Below, one piece after another: positions 34,958-45,681 of a stretch of DNA of 64,000 nt. Made by a program: the position numbers and the translations under genes. The notes beneath the pieces are model-generated. The model worked only from the letters and a program-made list of their open reading frames with translations, did no database searches and had not been told where the DNA came from. Origin of the DNA: Leptodontidium sp. MPI-SDFR-AT-0119 (lineage: Eukaryota; Ascomycota; Leotiomycetes; Helotiales; Leptodontidiaceae); contig JAHLEZ010000002.1 of NCBI GenBank assembly GCA_020726505.1, positions 5,146,001 to 5,210,000 of the forward strand, given 5' to 3'. The stretch's first letter is position 1, and the number at the start of each line of letters is the position of its first letter.

Positions 34958-35306
34958 AGCTGGAATGAGTGAATCGAGTCATTGTATACTTCCAGAGATT
35001 GTTAATTGTACACTTAGTGTTGTACCAAACAAATGATTTACTTTCGCTCATCTGCTTGTGGTCATGTGAAAGCTTCTGCCTAGAAAGTGTTCCCAGCCAA
35101 GTCTTTCTGCACAGCATCTCCTCCTTGAACTTTTATGTAGCATCCTTTTCATTTCCCATTGTGAACCTTTCCCGGCTCACAACTTTATCTATATATTTTT
35201 GAATTAGTAGTCGGTTTTATTTGTTTTTAGGGGAATGGACTAAAGGACCTCCTTCGCATCTCACAACCTCCGCCCCCTCTTATCCATCACCAACCATCAT
35301 CACGAA
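34958..35306. other. Intergenic, tandem plus-strand genes
   Basis: 349 bases holding the chitinase 3' UTR and the C/A-rich promoter of the next gene. No open frame of note. Confidence 0.4.
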
Positions 35307-36179
35307 ATGCCTCCATCCTCCATCTCCCAGCTAGACACATTCCATCCCTTCCCCCGTCTGCCCCTCGAAATCCGCGACGAGATCTGGTCACTCTCACTCC
35401 CCGCACCCCGCCTCATCCATGTACAAACCGAACGAGGCGAAATCCGTCTCCCAGGCCGCCAACCAAATCAACCTTTCGCCCACGTCTGGGCACAAAAGCT
35501 CCCCGTCCCATCAATCCTACACGTCTGTAACGATGCTCGAGCTGTAGGACTAAAGCACTACGAGCTGGTATTCGACACCAACTGTCGTCCCGCCAAGGAA
35601 GATCTCCCAGCCCTGCGGGACCTGCCCGCCACACGCGGGGGTAGTCAATTGATTTTCCCGTTTGAGAAGAAAAATATGATATATGTTGATCTGGAGAGAG
35701 ATTTCATCATCACTAGACATCGAAGGTTTGGATACAGAGCTCCTCCAGGAGGCTGGCCGAAAGATGAGATGGCGGATCCGCGTTTCGCTGCTTGGCCTGT
35801 CCAGAAAGGTCGTTTCAAAATCGAGACTTTCAGAGAAGCTATCCCCGAGGAAGTTTACACACGGATCAAAAATTTCGTTGCCAGAATTGTGTTCAGCTTG
35901 GATGAGATTTTCAATCGCAGATACGGAATAGGGATGGGTTGTGAAAGGGGATTGTTAGCGATCAGAGATCCATTTTCGAGAGTTGATGGTGGTCAGTTCC
36001 GTATTGATGTGATGGGTTCATTTTACGGTGGGAAGGTTTCAATGGCGAGAAAGGGGAGGGTTAGATCGATTCTGAATCTTGAGGAGTTGCAACGAGCTGC
36101 GGATGAGGAGACTGTTTGGGATTGGGTTGTGGATAAGAAGCAAGACGAGATGATGATGGCTGAGAAGAAGGCTTCGTGA
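35307..36179 (+). CDS. 2EXR-domain protein
   Basis: Single exon, 290 residues. The N-terminal FHPFPRLPLEIRDEIWSLSL is the hallmark of the fungal 2EXR family (two extended regions, F-x-x-F-x-x-L-P-x-E-I-R), followed by PSILHVCNDARAVGLKHYEL, the second conserved element. The function of this large, expanded fungal family is unknown. The C-terminus is charged (WDWVVDKKQDEMMMAEKKAS). No signal peptide or membrane segment. Confidence 0.82.
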   Translation: MPPSSISQLDTFHPFPRLPLEIRDEIWSLSLPAPRLIHVQTERGEIRLPGRQPNQPFAHVWAQKLPVPSILHVCNDARAVGLKHYELVFDTNCRPAKEDLPALRDLPATRGGSQLIFPFEKKNMIYVDLERDFIITRHRRFGYRAPPGGWPKDEMADPRFAAWPVQKGRFKIETFREAIPEEVYTRIKNFVARIVFSLDEIFNRRYGIGMGCERGLLAIRDPFSRVDGGQFRIDVMGSFYGGKVSMARKGRVRSILNLEELQRAADEETVWDWVVDKKQDEMMMAEKKAS

Positions 36180-36974
36180 CTGGGTACGAAAAACGCTGCC
36201 TGCGGGATTGTCAAATGCTGAGTTTTGAAACACCGATGGCATTTAAACTTGGCAGCGGCCAAATCATGCATCTCAAGAAAGGTGGGATTTACACGGATGA
36301 TGGGTTAAGCCCGTTGAATGTGCGAAGGTTGATGATTCGTCGAAAGAGACCTCATGTTTCAAGCTTATTATTTGTCGAGCCTTGATTGTTTCCGAGTCAT
36401 GGAATATGGACAAGCTGGAGATCAGGCCACACTTAAGCTAGGACCCTGGCAGAATTTAGCTCCTGTTTCGCTTGCCGTGCTTCCTCAAGCATGTAGATGA
36501 ATTTGGGCTTCTGGTTTTAGTCAAAGTCAAGAAATATTTGCTTTTCGTTCGCTTTCCTTCCTTTCTAGCCATTCGGCTAGGAATATATCAAGGCTACAAG
36601 GTAGTTCCATCAGGCCTAATCTAAGGCGCGAGGAAGGTTTACACTTAATCTCTTGTTTCAAACATCCACTCGCTCCATCAAGGATATCCAAATCCCGGGG
36701 ACCTCATCAATCTGGGGAAGTCAAGCTTCTTGGCAGACCCCACATTTTCTTATTTCAAAGTACTGTGCTGAGAAATATCACACAAGATATTCTCATGTAT
36801 AGCTTAGTAGGTTCATGTTTGACAAATTGTTTCTTCAAGTGGTTAGTTCATTGCTTCATCTCATATTGCTCACTTATATTCATTCCAATTCCGGTAACTG
36901 TCCATTCGTTTCTTCCTTTCTCAAAGTACCGGATACTCAATCTCCTCCCTTCCACCCTGCCAGCATCCATCAAA
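36180..36974. other. Intergenic, no gene recognised
   Basis: About 800 bases. The open frame directly upstream of the LPMO start (from 36765) reads in the same frame but has no homology and probably represents the 5' leader. Confidence 0.4.
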
Positions 36975-37736
36975 ATGAAGCCCGCAATTATTCTCCCTTC
37001 TCTTGTCACCCTCTCTTCAGCTCACGGTTTCGTCCAACAAATATGGCTTGGCAACAATGTAGTCGATACCTGGAACCCGTACAAAGACCCCTTCAAGAAA
37101 GGCCTCAATAAAATAACTCGCAAATTCGACAACAATGGCCCTGTGACAGATGACTTGTTCGAGACTGATGCTGTTACATGCAATGCTGCCAAGGTGGAAA
37201 TAATATACCCGTAAATGGGATGGCGGAAGTCGCAGCTGGGGCGGTGGTGAAGTTCATGTGGACGGAGTGGAAGAGTGACCATCCTGGGCCGAGTATGTTT
37301 ACACTTACGTCTTTGTTTTCTTATTACTTCAATGTCCAGCTATGATTAAAACAAAGTATCTCATACTTCGCTTGCATTTATGACATACCTACCATCCTGC
37401 AACGGACCCTGCTCCTCCTTCTCCGGCAGCACAGATAACGTCTGGGTTAAAATCGACCAAGCCGGTTACGACACCACTCAAACCATTCCCAGGGCCAGCA
37501 AACGTCTCCCAACTCAAAACAGCACTTACGAAACCACTCTCCCCTCCACAATAGCTCCAGGAGAGTATATTCTCCGCCACGAGATTCTAGGCCTGCAATG
37601 CATGGATACGGATGGAAGTCTTGCGCAGTTTTAACCGAGTTGTCATCATGTTACCGTTACGGGCGGTGGAACGACGGCCTTGCCGGAGGGGATTGCGCTG
37701 CCGGGGCCTATAGGAGTGATGATCGTTGTTTGGTAG
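36975..37736 (+). pseudogene. AA9 lytic polysaccharide monooxygenase pseudogene
   Basis: AA9 LPMOs are secreted copper enzymes that cleave cellulose oxidatively. The N-terminus has a signal peptide ending LVTLSSA, then mature His-1 (HGFVQQIWLGNN), the first copper-brace ligand. Near 37191 the frame breaks: homology leaves DAVTCNAA and resumes one base out of phase as GGNNIPVNGMAEVAAGAVVK and WTEWKSDHPGP (second His). A 64-nt intron (37293-37356) follows, then FMTYLPSCNGPC and GEYILRHEILGLQ. At 37632-37634 an in-frame TAA stands where the family has the axial copper Tyr (AQF-stop-PSC). Family-like sequence continues after it (HHVTVTGGGTTALPEGIALP) to 37736. Two independent lesions make it non-functional; assembly error is possible for the frameshift but less so for the nonsense codon. 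Confidence 0.85.
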
Positions 37737-38281
37737 TTTGGGTTGTTTGCTAAATGCTTGTGTAGATCTTCCTTGAGCATAGAGATGTGTCGGCAAGCAA
37801 CCCGTACACGCCTCCTGGAGGCCCAGTCTGGGGCGATAAGGGATGGACCGTCTAGAAAATTAAGTCTGTAGGACTTTCCAGCTTCTTGTATATATTTTCT
37901 GGGGCTGGTCAGCCGCAGTTTCTTGTACGTAAAGCTAGCGTGTGGCCAGTTAGTAAGTTCAATCCAGGTCTACTTCTTTTTGAATTGAAGATTTTTATCC
38001 TACTATGCGAGGAGTAGTGATGATGGCGAAAGAATTGATTTCCCAAAGTCACAGGTAGAGTTCAAAAAGTTCGGGATCAGCACATCAATAGGGAAGTTTG
38101 AAAAGTTTTGGAAATTAGGTTTATTGACCCGTATTCAGAAATTAACCGCCGATTTTCTGCAATGACAAACAACCGCCATCGCCCGCTCGTATGATTCCAA
38201 CCCAGAAGCTTCAAATCTCATAGTTGTCATGATTGTCATCACTGTCGTTAGTACTCCAAACTCCCACCGATGCTCCTTGAT
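37737..38281. other. Intergenic, no gene recognised
   Basis: 545 bases between the LPMO pseudogene and the convergent DUF7703-like gene. AT-rich, no open frame of interest. Confidence 0.4.
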
Positions 38282-39546
38282 TTACTCCCTCCCACCGTCC
38301 CACCTCCCCAAATACTGCCTCTCCATATCATCCGGCTGCTCAACAATATCATCCGCCCTCCCAACCACAATCCTCAAATCATGCTCATCGCTCTCCGTAA
38401 GCGTCTGATTCGAATCATGTTTCCTATTCCCCAACACCTTGCCCTCGCTCTCCAGACTATCGGTCAGAGACTCGCCAGGACTTGGCTGCCCGAAATTGAG
38501 CTCTGTCACCGTCGGCCCAGGTTTGGTAACAAACCCTGTCTCGAACCGCGGCGCTGGTTTCTGTGTCCGCGCTTCCTGAGGTGTCGTCACTCGCGGTGAA
38601 GGTGAAGGTGATGGTGATGCTGCTGGTGACGGTGATGGTGATGCCCGGTTGAGTTTCTCGTCTGCTGGAATGGCTGGCGCTGAGCCTAAACCCGGAGTCA
38701 TGCCTCGCTTGACTAGGGATTGGAGTTGGTTCAGGACGATGAACTCGAGCTTGAGTTTGATGGAGTAGACAAGGGGGTGGAGTGTGCATTTTAGTGTGAA
38801 TTTGTCGGTGTAGTCGAATAGTGTTAGGACTGCGTCGAGGGCGATGACGAGGAGTTGAACGAGAAGGAGGAGGCCGATTACTTTGCGGGTTTGCATGGGG
38901 TAGCCGATCTTGAGGAATTTGCGGGTGTGGTAGATGTATAGGCAGGACATGACTGTTTCTTGGAGGGTGAAGACGGTTTGTTGGATGCGCTCCATGATTT
39001 GCATGGGTCGGTAGTAAGTGTCATGGTGGCTTGTCATGAGGCCAAACTCGAAGACAACGACTGGAGTGTGGCAGACGAGGCCATTGACGAGGATGAGGAC
39101 GAGAAGCCATTTTAGAATGCTAGGATTTCTGACAACGAGGTGAAGACGGGACCAAAGGACGATGGAGAATCCAGTGACGTTTGCAACCCAGCCGACCTTG
39201 CAGATGATGACGACTAACACCACAGGCCATGTATTCTCAAAGGACTTGAGGATGTATCCGGTTGTTTGAAAGACGATGCCGATGGTTGTGATGACGATGG
39301 ACCAGAAGTAGACTCCAGTATGTCGTTTGAATGTTACATAAACGAGGAGTAAGAGTTCGATGCTCATCCAATATGCAACCGCACAGACCGAAGCGATGAG
39401 GCAAAATGCTGTTGGGCTTTGTTGACGTTAGTAGACTGCCAAGTGCTGACGATGAGGGGGACTTACTTCCATGGGAGCCAACCTTTGCGGGCAAATGTCC
39501 AATCATAATGACTGAAAGGGACGAACTGAATGCATTCTTGATTCAT
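38282..39546 (-). CDS. Multi-pass membrane protein, DUF7703-like
   Basis: Exons 39467-39546 and 38282-39416, with a 50-nt intron, encode 404 residues. After a short extracellular N-terminus (MNQECIQFVPFSHYDW) come about seven hydrophobic helices: FCLIASVCAVAYWM / IELLLLVYVTF, VYFWSIVITTIGIVF, WPVVLVVIICKVGWVANVTG, LKWLLVLILVNGLV, then VIGLLLLVQLLVIALDAVLT. LHPLVYSIKLKLEFIVLNQL closes the core. The pattern matches the fungal DUF7703 family as I remember it; function unknown. The C-terminal ~130 residues are Pro/Ser-rich and include a Pro-Ser tandem (SPSPSPAASPSPSPSP) and Gln/Thr-rich stretches, probably a cytosolic tail. Confidence 0.75.
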
Positions 39547-41000
39547 GGTGACTTTATTGGAAGGCACAGTAGAAACTATACCGATCTTCTGCTTGGTGGT
39601 TGTAGGTATTGAGAGTGGTGATAATGACGAAAAGAGAAGGACAGTCAGCGGGAAACTCACTACTTTATGAATTATTTCAGCGCTTCACCGTCAACTAATG
39701 CCATTCAGTTGCCTATGAGCGGCCCCCATTCTCGATGCACTCAACCATGGATATCGTGGCCAGAAACTATCACCGCCATCCTTCGCTCCATAGACCCCAC
39801 ATTTCGGTCCCGACAGGGCTGAAAACGCAACTCGAACGTCCCAGTGAACAGTGAGCACGTAATCTTTCCCAAAGTGCCATTCTTTCTCAACATCCTTTTG
39901 AGGATATAAATCCCAAAACACCCTTGTCGTGATAGGTCGGTTGAGGCTGGAGTGCGTCGCCAAGAGGCTGAATAACACACCCTGCATACACGTTATTTTT
40001 TCTAACCGAGCTCGTGGATGGATGACTACACATGCGCATTGCATTTGGGAGGAGTGATGATTGTGCAGGTAGCCAGTAGGAATGGGATTTGGGTTTTCGA
40101 TAGATCGAAGATCGGTATCCGGTGCTGTGGGTACAACGTGCACTGCCTGTCAGAACCAGGCTGTGGTAGGGACTAGTGAGTCGTGGCTGGCCAGTTTAGT
40201 GTTGCTGCATGGAAGACCCAGCTGCATTTTGTGAACACTTTTCTGCACTCCTGCTGTTATCGCCGAGGATAAACCGTTTCTCATCCCGCGATAATCAATA
40301 GAACTTTCCAGCGAGAAAGCAAATAGGGGAAATGCTCAACACACACTAACGCCAAGCGAGCGACCGAATCCAAACAACATCGCATTCTCCCAACCAGCAA
40401 ATATGACTTATCAATTGATGACACATACCCGCACCCAAGAGAAGCCAAGATTGGGTTTTCTCCGTACCTTGACAGCTTACTGATGAATGAATCGAATGAT
40501 CGTGGCTGAGATACATGCACGGGAGATACCGTATCATTGGGGGATGAAGCCAAGCATATCGATTAGTAGAGGGCTGAGTAAGGAAAGTTAAAACGCACTT
40601 CCATTTTGCTTCTGTACGACATTACGGCCCGAATTAGAGTGCTTCTAGAGTCCGTAATGTTTGGGATCGTGTTTCCCTCTGACTGTATCGGGGTTTTCTC
40701 CGAATGACAGCAGGGCCAAGGACGGGTACCTTTGTATCTTTGGCCCCCATCGAGGGGTGGCCTTTTCAATAGTACCTTTAGCTATTCAATGAAAGTGCAA
40801 TTGGCCTCATAAGCGCTTTGCCAGCAGCTGAGAAGATAATTGCTGCCACATCACCCCACTCTTCACTTGCATGGAAAGGAGGGGCAAAAGTAGAAATCCA
40901 CTACCCTGCATCTCGCTAATAGATTCAACCCACACTGCACATCTTTAGAAATCACTGTCTCGAATATTTATCAACATAGCGACATCCCTTCAAGAAAAAA
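39547..41000. other. Intergenic, no gene recognised
   Basis: About 1.45 kb. A 150-codon minus-strand open frame at 39691-40143 has no domain, no splice partner and an overlapping alternative frame; I do not call it. The remainder has no conserved feature up to the tRNA. Confidence 0.4.
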
Positions 41001-41091
41001 GACATCTTGGCGGAGTGGTTAACGCGACAGACTTGAATTATATTGATATCTGTTTCCCCAGGGAGCGTAGGTTCAAGTCCTGCAGATGTCG
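41001..41091 (+). tRNA. tRNA-Ser (anticodon UGA) with a 10-nt intron
   Basis: Acceptor arms GACATCT (41001-41007) and AGATGTC (41084-41090) pair perfectly, with discriminator G at 41091, as required for serine tRNAs. The D-arm GGAGTGGTTAACGCG matches eukaryotic tRNA-Ser. The anticodon stem ACAGA/TCTGT encloses TGA at 41034-41036; A37 is followed by a 10-nt intron (41038-41047) in the canonical position. A variable arm (about 41054-41066) and T-arm GTAGG-TTCAAGT-CCTGC follow. T-rich terminator runs lie downstream at about 41144-41164. Confidence 0.95.
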
Positions 41092-43624
41092 TGACCGAGA
41101 AAGATTGCTTCCAGCTCTTCAAAAGGCTGCGGAGAGAGATTTTCCTTTTTCTTTTTCTTTTTTTAAAATACCAAACTGGCTTTTGGTTTAAATGCAATTG
41201 AAAGACATGATCCGCATTATAAGGAATTTATTTTGAAATTGAGTTGAGTTCAAAAACTGCCCAAGTGACTTCAGAAACATCAAATAATGAATATACTCCT
41301 TTGAATTCTTTTCAGTGATTTTGCAAGCCTTGGAGGGAGAGTGTGGTCTAGTGACTAAGGCTTAAGGACTCAACCTGAAGCGACCCCACACACAAGTGAG
41401 CGGCTAAAAGAGAATTTTTCCTCATAAAAAAAATTCTTTTAGCCAATGTACTTTCAGAACAAGTCTGGGAAGCAAATATAAGTGTCAAACCGGCAAAAAA
41501 AAAAAGTTACTCGTTGGAGCTCTATTAAAGCCTCGAAACATTGTTGTGTCTACATTTCAAGTCGTTAATTAAGCTCTGGGGAGTGGGTATTTGCCGTTTT
41601 AGAAATATATTTACTTCTGAAACTTGTTTTAGAAGTACACGAGATTCTCGGTATTTAAAGCCTATAAGTTAAATCCTTTATTATTCCTTCTTCCGAAATC
41701 CCGGCCTTAAATGCTTAATTCGAAGATTCTTTTTGTCTTTTACGTTGGCCCTTTATAAAGCAGTCGAGGGCATACACCTTAATTACTTCAGTTTAGATTT
41801 CCCTTATCACTAGTAATACTTGAAATTGATCACTAAAGAGAAAAGATTACTTGTCTCAGAAGGAAACCATCTAGTCATGAAGCGATCGCTGAAACAACAT
41901 CGTCACCAATGGGAAGATGAGGCTCGCCCATGACATCTGCGAACATAGACTGTGCTTCTTCTTTGGAGGCGCATTTGAAGATGACCAGCCACCTCGACAA
42001 ATTGGTCCACGTATTGCTCAGGATCAGTGGTGGGAATGTCGAATAGAAGGCTTCCATTGGAATATTTTTCGATTTTGACATCGAGAAAGTTCCATCGTTG
42101 CTCCAGGACTGGTAACTGAGCATTGGATGAGCTGACACTGGAGAAGTAGAAGATTTCAGGGACTTCCCAATCACTGGAAGATTCGAAGCCAAGAGATCGA
42201 CGACGAATTTGTGTCCGCGGTGGCTTAACCGCCGAACTTTTAGATGGGGTTGATTGAGGTCGTAAACAGGGATAAACCATGTTCGTGAGCAAACTTCTCG
42301 AACTCAAACCATGGAATATGGAAGTAGCTCACAGACTTATCACTCGACTCTCTTCCTCGTGGCGTGTAGACTTCAATCCCATTCAGTGTTTTTGGTCTCG
42401 GTGCTTGAAAATGTGAGCTTGAGGATCTGACAACAATTCATTGGCGATTGCCTACCAGTCTCAAGTATATTGTGATATGAAGGAAGAACATATCTTGATA
42501 TGGGTCTCTGAAGTTTCTTCTGTTAGATCAGATCTCCATTGACGTATGTCTCGCTCTCCTTGCCTTCGTACTCCCTCTTCTCCAATCTTCGGGCCAGAAA
42601 GTTCCATTTTCCACTCGTAGAGTCTTTAGAGAGGTCTTATTTCTTGAAATTTACGAGTGTATTGAGCTTTCCTTTAGCGACGTCTGATTGGATGAATATC
42701 TGTTCAAGATCGAACAACTTACTTCGCAATGAAACCGTAGTCTTGCTCCATCAATGATATGACCTTACTAAGAGATTGTTCTGTACAGCGTCTCGATACT
42801 CCAATGAAGAGTTAGCGAATGAGTTGCTGGGCTTGGATTTTGGGAGTGTGGAGGATTGCGGGTTGTTAGCGTCTCAGTTTAGAACTTCTAAATTTCTGCT
42901 GTTGCTTGAAAGGATGGTAGGAATAGAATTAAGATAGGTTCGGCATCTCAGCAATTTTTAAAGAGGAGATTAAGTGTAGGCAGAGCGATTTGTCTCAACC
43001 ACCACTTCCCCCTCTTTTTCATAACGAGTGTTTTAGAGAATCTGTTATCAAATTGTTTTTTTTTTTTTTTTTAAATAATATATAACTCTAGTTTGGTCTT
43101 TAAGAACATGCCGGTCGCATCTCTTATCATATTGCATGGTCTTCAGGGAGGGCCAAACATAACTGTGGCTTGCAAGAAGGAATATGCGTTTGGCGGGGTA
43201 GTCCTGCTCGCTGCTGGGCGTTGTATGGGTAGCAGCAAAAGCTCTTGTAATATCTCAAACTGCTGGTTTTGCAGCAAAAAATTATGGACTTGGAAGTAAT
43301 CTATGGCTGGGCTACAAAATATATCCAGGATTTCCTCTGGGTAAGTGATGCGTGTCTCAAGAACAAAGACTTGCATTTGGTTCAGATTCAAAAATAATAG
43401 AACAAGTATAGTACTGGTGTTTTTCTTCCTTTGCCAAGTTTCTCTCGGCACTTCTCACTCCTGAATAGTTGAACCTTTGTGTTTGTTGATGTTTTCCTCA
43501 ACCTAAGCGAGAACAGCGAGTAGAGGAAAACTGTGCTTAACAACACTAATTAATTGCGGCTAGACACTATTGATATTATTCAAGTATGCCGCTATGCCCA
43601 GGCTGACCTCCTCAAATCCACGAG
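41092..43624. other. AT-rich block with decayed coding fragments
   Basis: About 2.5 kb without an intact gene. Contents: the tRNA terminator T runs; an A-box-like stretch (TGGTCTAGTGACTAAGG at 41344-41360) with no B-box; the hairpin at 41402-41444; overlapping protein-like minus-strand frames at 41875-42307 (EVPEIFYFSSV and KEEAQSMFADVMGEPHLP) that look like one frameshifted gene of unknown family; and an 18-base T run near 43055. Confidence 0.45.
41402..41444. repeat. Imperfect hairpin, ~16-bp arms
   Basis: GGCTAAAAGAGAATTTTT at 41402-41419 pairs with AAAAATTCTTTTAGCC ending at 41444 with a 2-base bulge and a short loop. Confidence 0.75.
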
Positions 43625-45272
43625 TTAATTTTTAAAGTTTTTTAGTTTAATAATATTAAATCTTTTTTTTAAAAAAGGAAAAGATCTCGAAAACGTGGAT
43701 TTATAATACGAATACCTTACAACATTACTTCCACGCGTCAGTGAGTCCGCAATATGGAGAAGAAGTTGCAAGAGCAGGACGTACATATCATAATAAGCGT
43801 GATTCCTTCGGTTCAAAATCTCCTTGCGCATCGTCATGATATGCACCTGGATTTCCTCGTACGACCACTGAATTTTCGTTAGTCCACCGTCACATCCGAG
43901 CTTCGGACACCACATACCTTCAAAACCGTACTCAGCAAATACAGACTCCAGCTCTCCAAACCCTCAAGACAAAACAGCATGTTCCACCGTCCTAACTCTT
44001 TCATCTTCGGATCACTTGGCCATGTGCCAACCGGGACCTTGAACTTCTTCTCCACTACATCGACGAAGCCTGCTTGGGTGATCATTTCGCGATTGAAGTC
44101 GTAGATTGCGAAGGTCTTGCCGAGCTGCACGGCGGCGTAGAGGAGCGTCTTGGACCATTGCGCCGTGAAGTGGTCTTCTGTCACCGAGCCGTCTTCAGAT
44201 TTGAACATGATCGAAATTTCCAGATGCTCAATGTATCCCCCGGGCTTGGTGCATCTAAATGCTTTCTTTAAGCATGGGCGTCTTTTGAGGCTTATGAGGG
44301 CAAACCTACTTGTAGATCTCACGGTAAAGGTGCGCCCAGTCTTGGATTGCGCCAAGCAGGCAGCGCAGGTGGATGTAATCGAAGCTGTTCTGTTGGTAAG
44401 TCCATTCTAGCTGAGCATCGTCGAGCTCGAACTTGAGATTTGGAGGGACGAAGCTGGGTTGGCTGGGCAATATGTCTGTGCCAATGACCTCTGCTGACGG
44501 AAATTGGCCTGCAAAGTCACTGGTTTCTGTCAGTAGATGCTGGGTGGATCCAAAGGACGCACTACGTACATACCCATATTCCAGTTCCTGTTCCAACATC
44601 TAATACCCTCTAGGTACTTTGTTACCATCGTGTCTTTATATGCTCGTGACATAATTTACCTGTGGATTCGGGCCAATTGGTGCAAGGAAGAGCTTTCCAT
44701 CCAGCGTGAGCGTCAACATGTGATGGCTACGAGCCCATTAACTAGTTTCAATCAGGGGGCGTAGGGGTGCATGCCCAATATCCAACTGCTCGATCATCTT
44801 TTCATCATTTGGTCCCCTGGCCAAGGTCAGCCGCTGGCTGTCTTTAATGCAGACTTGACTCACCAGTACTCTGAAGTGGTTTCCGTATCGAAGTTGTGAT
44901 ACGTCCGGCCATGGAGCTCACGATACTGCCGAATGTTACTCGCGATCGAGGCCGTAGAGCTCGAACTGCAATTATTAATACCCTGTCCGTAGAAGAATGG
45001 CTGCAGCCTTACTCATCGCCTCCGTACGCAGAATCGGTCTCAGCATCCTCGTTCAATGGATCCTTAATCCCCTAGTAAACTTAACCAGCTTCCATTCCAG
45101 CAAATCAGTACTCACGACAGATATAATTTCTCCTGCTGGGATTGCCGCGGGAGTTTCGTCCACCGCTGCAGTTATGTCCCCCCCCCGCAGTCGGCGGCGT
45201 CAGTGGATTCGCGGGCGACTGTGGGAGACTCGCCACTGTCGGAGTCGCTCCTTCTTTGATTTCCAAGTCCAT
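43625..45272 (-). CDS. LaeA-like SAM-dependent methyltransferase, with a one-base frameshift in a G run
   Basis: TAM-type methyltransferase of the LaeA-like group common in fungal secondary metabolism. About ten small exons: 45116-45272, 45013-45062, 44864-44965, 44775-44816, 44660-44726, 44566-44609, 44310-44519, 43918-44254, 43785-43867 and 43625-43715. Conserved blocks: ELHGRTYHNF, EYWGPNDEKMIEQLDIGHHM, LDGKLFLAPIGPNPQ, motif I RVLDVGTGTGIW, GQFPSAEVIGTDILPSQPSF, CTKPGGYIEHLEIS, GFVDVVEKKFKVPVGTWPSD and RWNMLFCLEGLESWSLYLLS. Intron 4 (44727-44774) requires a GC donor. In exon 1 a run of nine G (minus strand, about 45178-45186) shifts the frame; eight would keep it open into ITAAVDETPAAIPAGEIISV. 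The last exon and the exon-6 donor are uncertain. It is divergent from the P450 gene. Confidence 0.78.
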
Positions 45273-45681
45273 ACTTACTTCAAAAGAAGAGGAAGAGCAT
45301 AAGTGTATATGAATAAAATTTTTAGAGTTGGTGCGAGCGACGCAGTATTGCGATCGATCTGCGATGTTGATGTCCATTCGGTCGAGGGCGAGGGCTCCTA
45401 TATTAATTACGAAGTTAGTCGGCGCTAAATAAAGACCCCGCAGAGGCCGCAGAGGAACCCAATAATAATGGGGGTTCCCTCGCTTTTTACTGCAGCCCTT
45501 CTCTAGATATAATAAATAAATAGCCTCCGCCGTACCCACAGACCCATTCCCATGAACCAGAATGCCTCTACGGAACCTGTTCTCTTACTCTTGAACTTCC
45601 TCGCGCACTGTTGGTTGGAATCTTGGTACGTTCCTAACCTGACCGCCAAATAGCGTCAAACATCGATCATCATCAATCATC
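45273..45681. promoter_or_regulatory. Bidirectional promoter between methyltransferase and P450
   Basis: 409 bases separate the two divergent start codons. No gene inside. The arrangement suggests co-regulation of the two genes. I see no site that I can assign to a named regulator. Confidence 0.45.

Noticed and set aside
39691..40143. 150-codon minus-strand open frame
   Set aside because: No domain, no signal peptide, an overlapping open frame and no splice partner; probably chance.
41341..41400. Second tRNA gene
   Set aside because: Only an A-box-like stretch is present; there is no T-arm/B-box and no acceptor pairing.
41875..42307. Two overlapping minus-strand genes
   Set aside because: Both frames look partly protein-like and seem to be one gene broken by a frameshift; without a family match I list it only as a decayed fragment.
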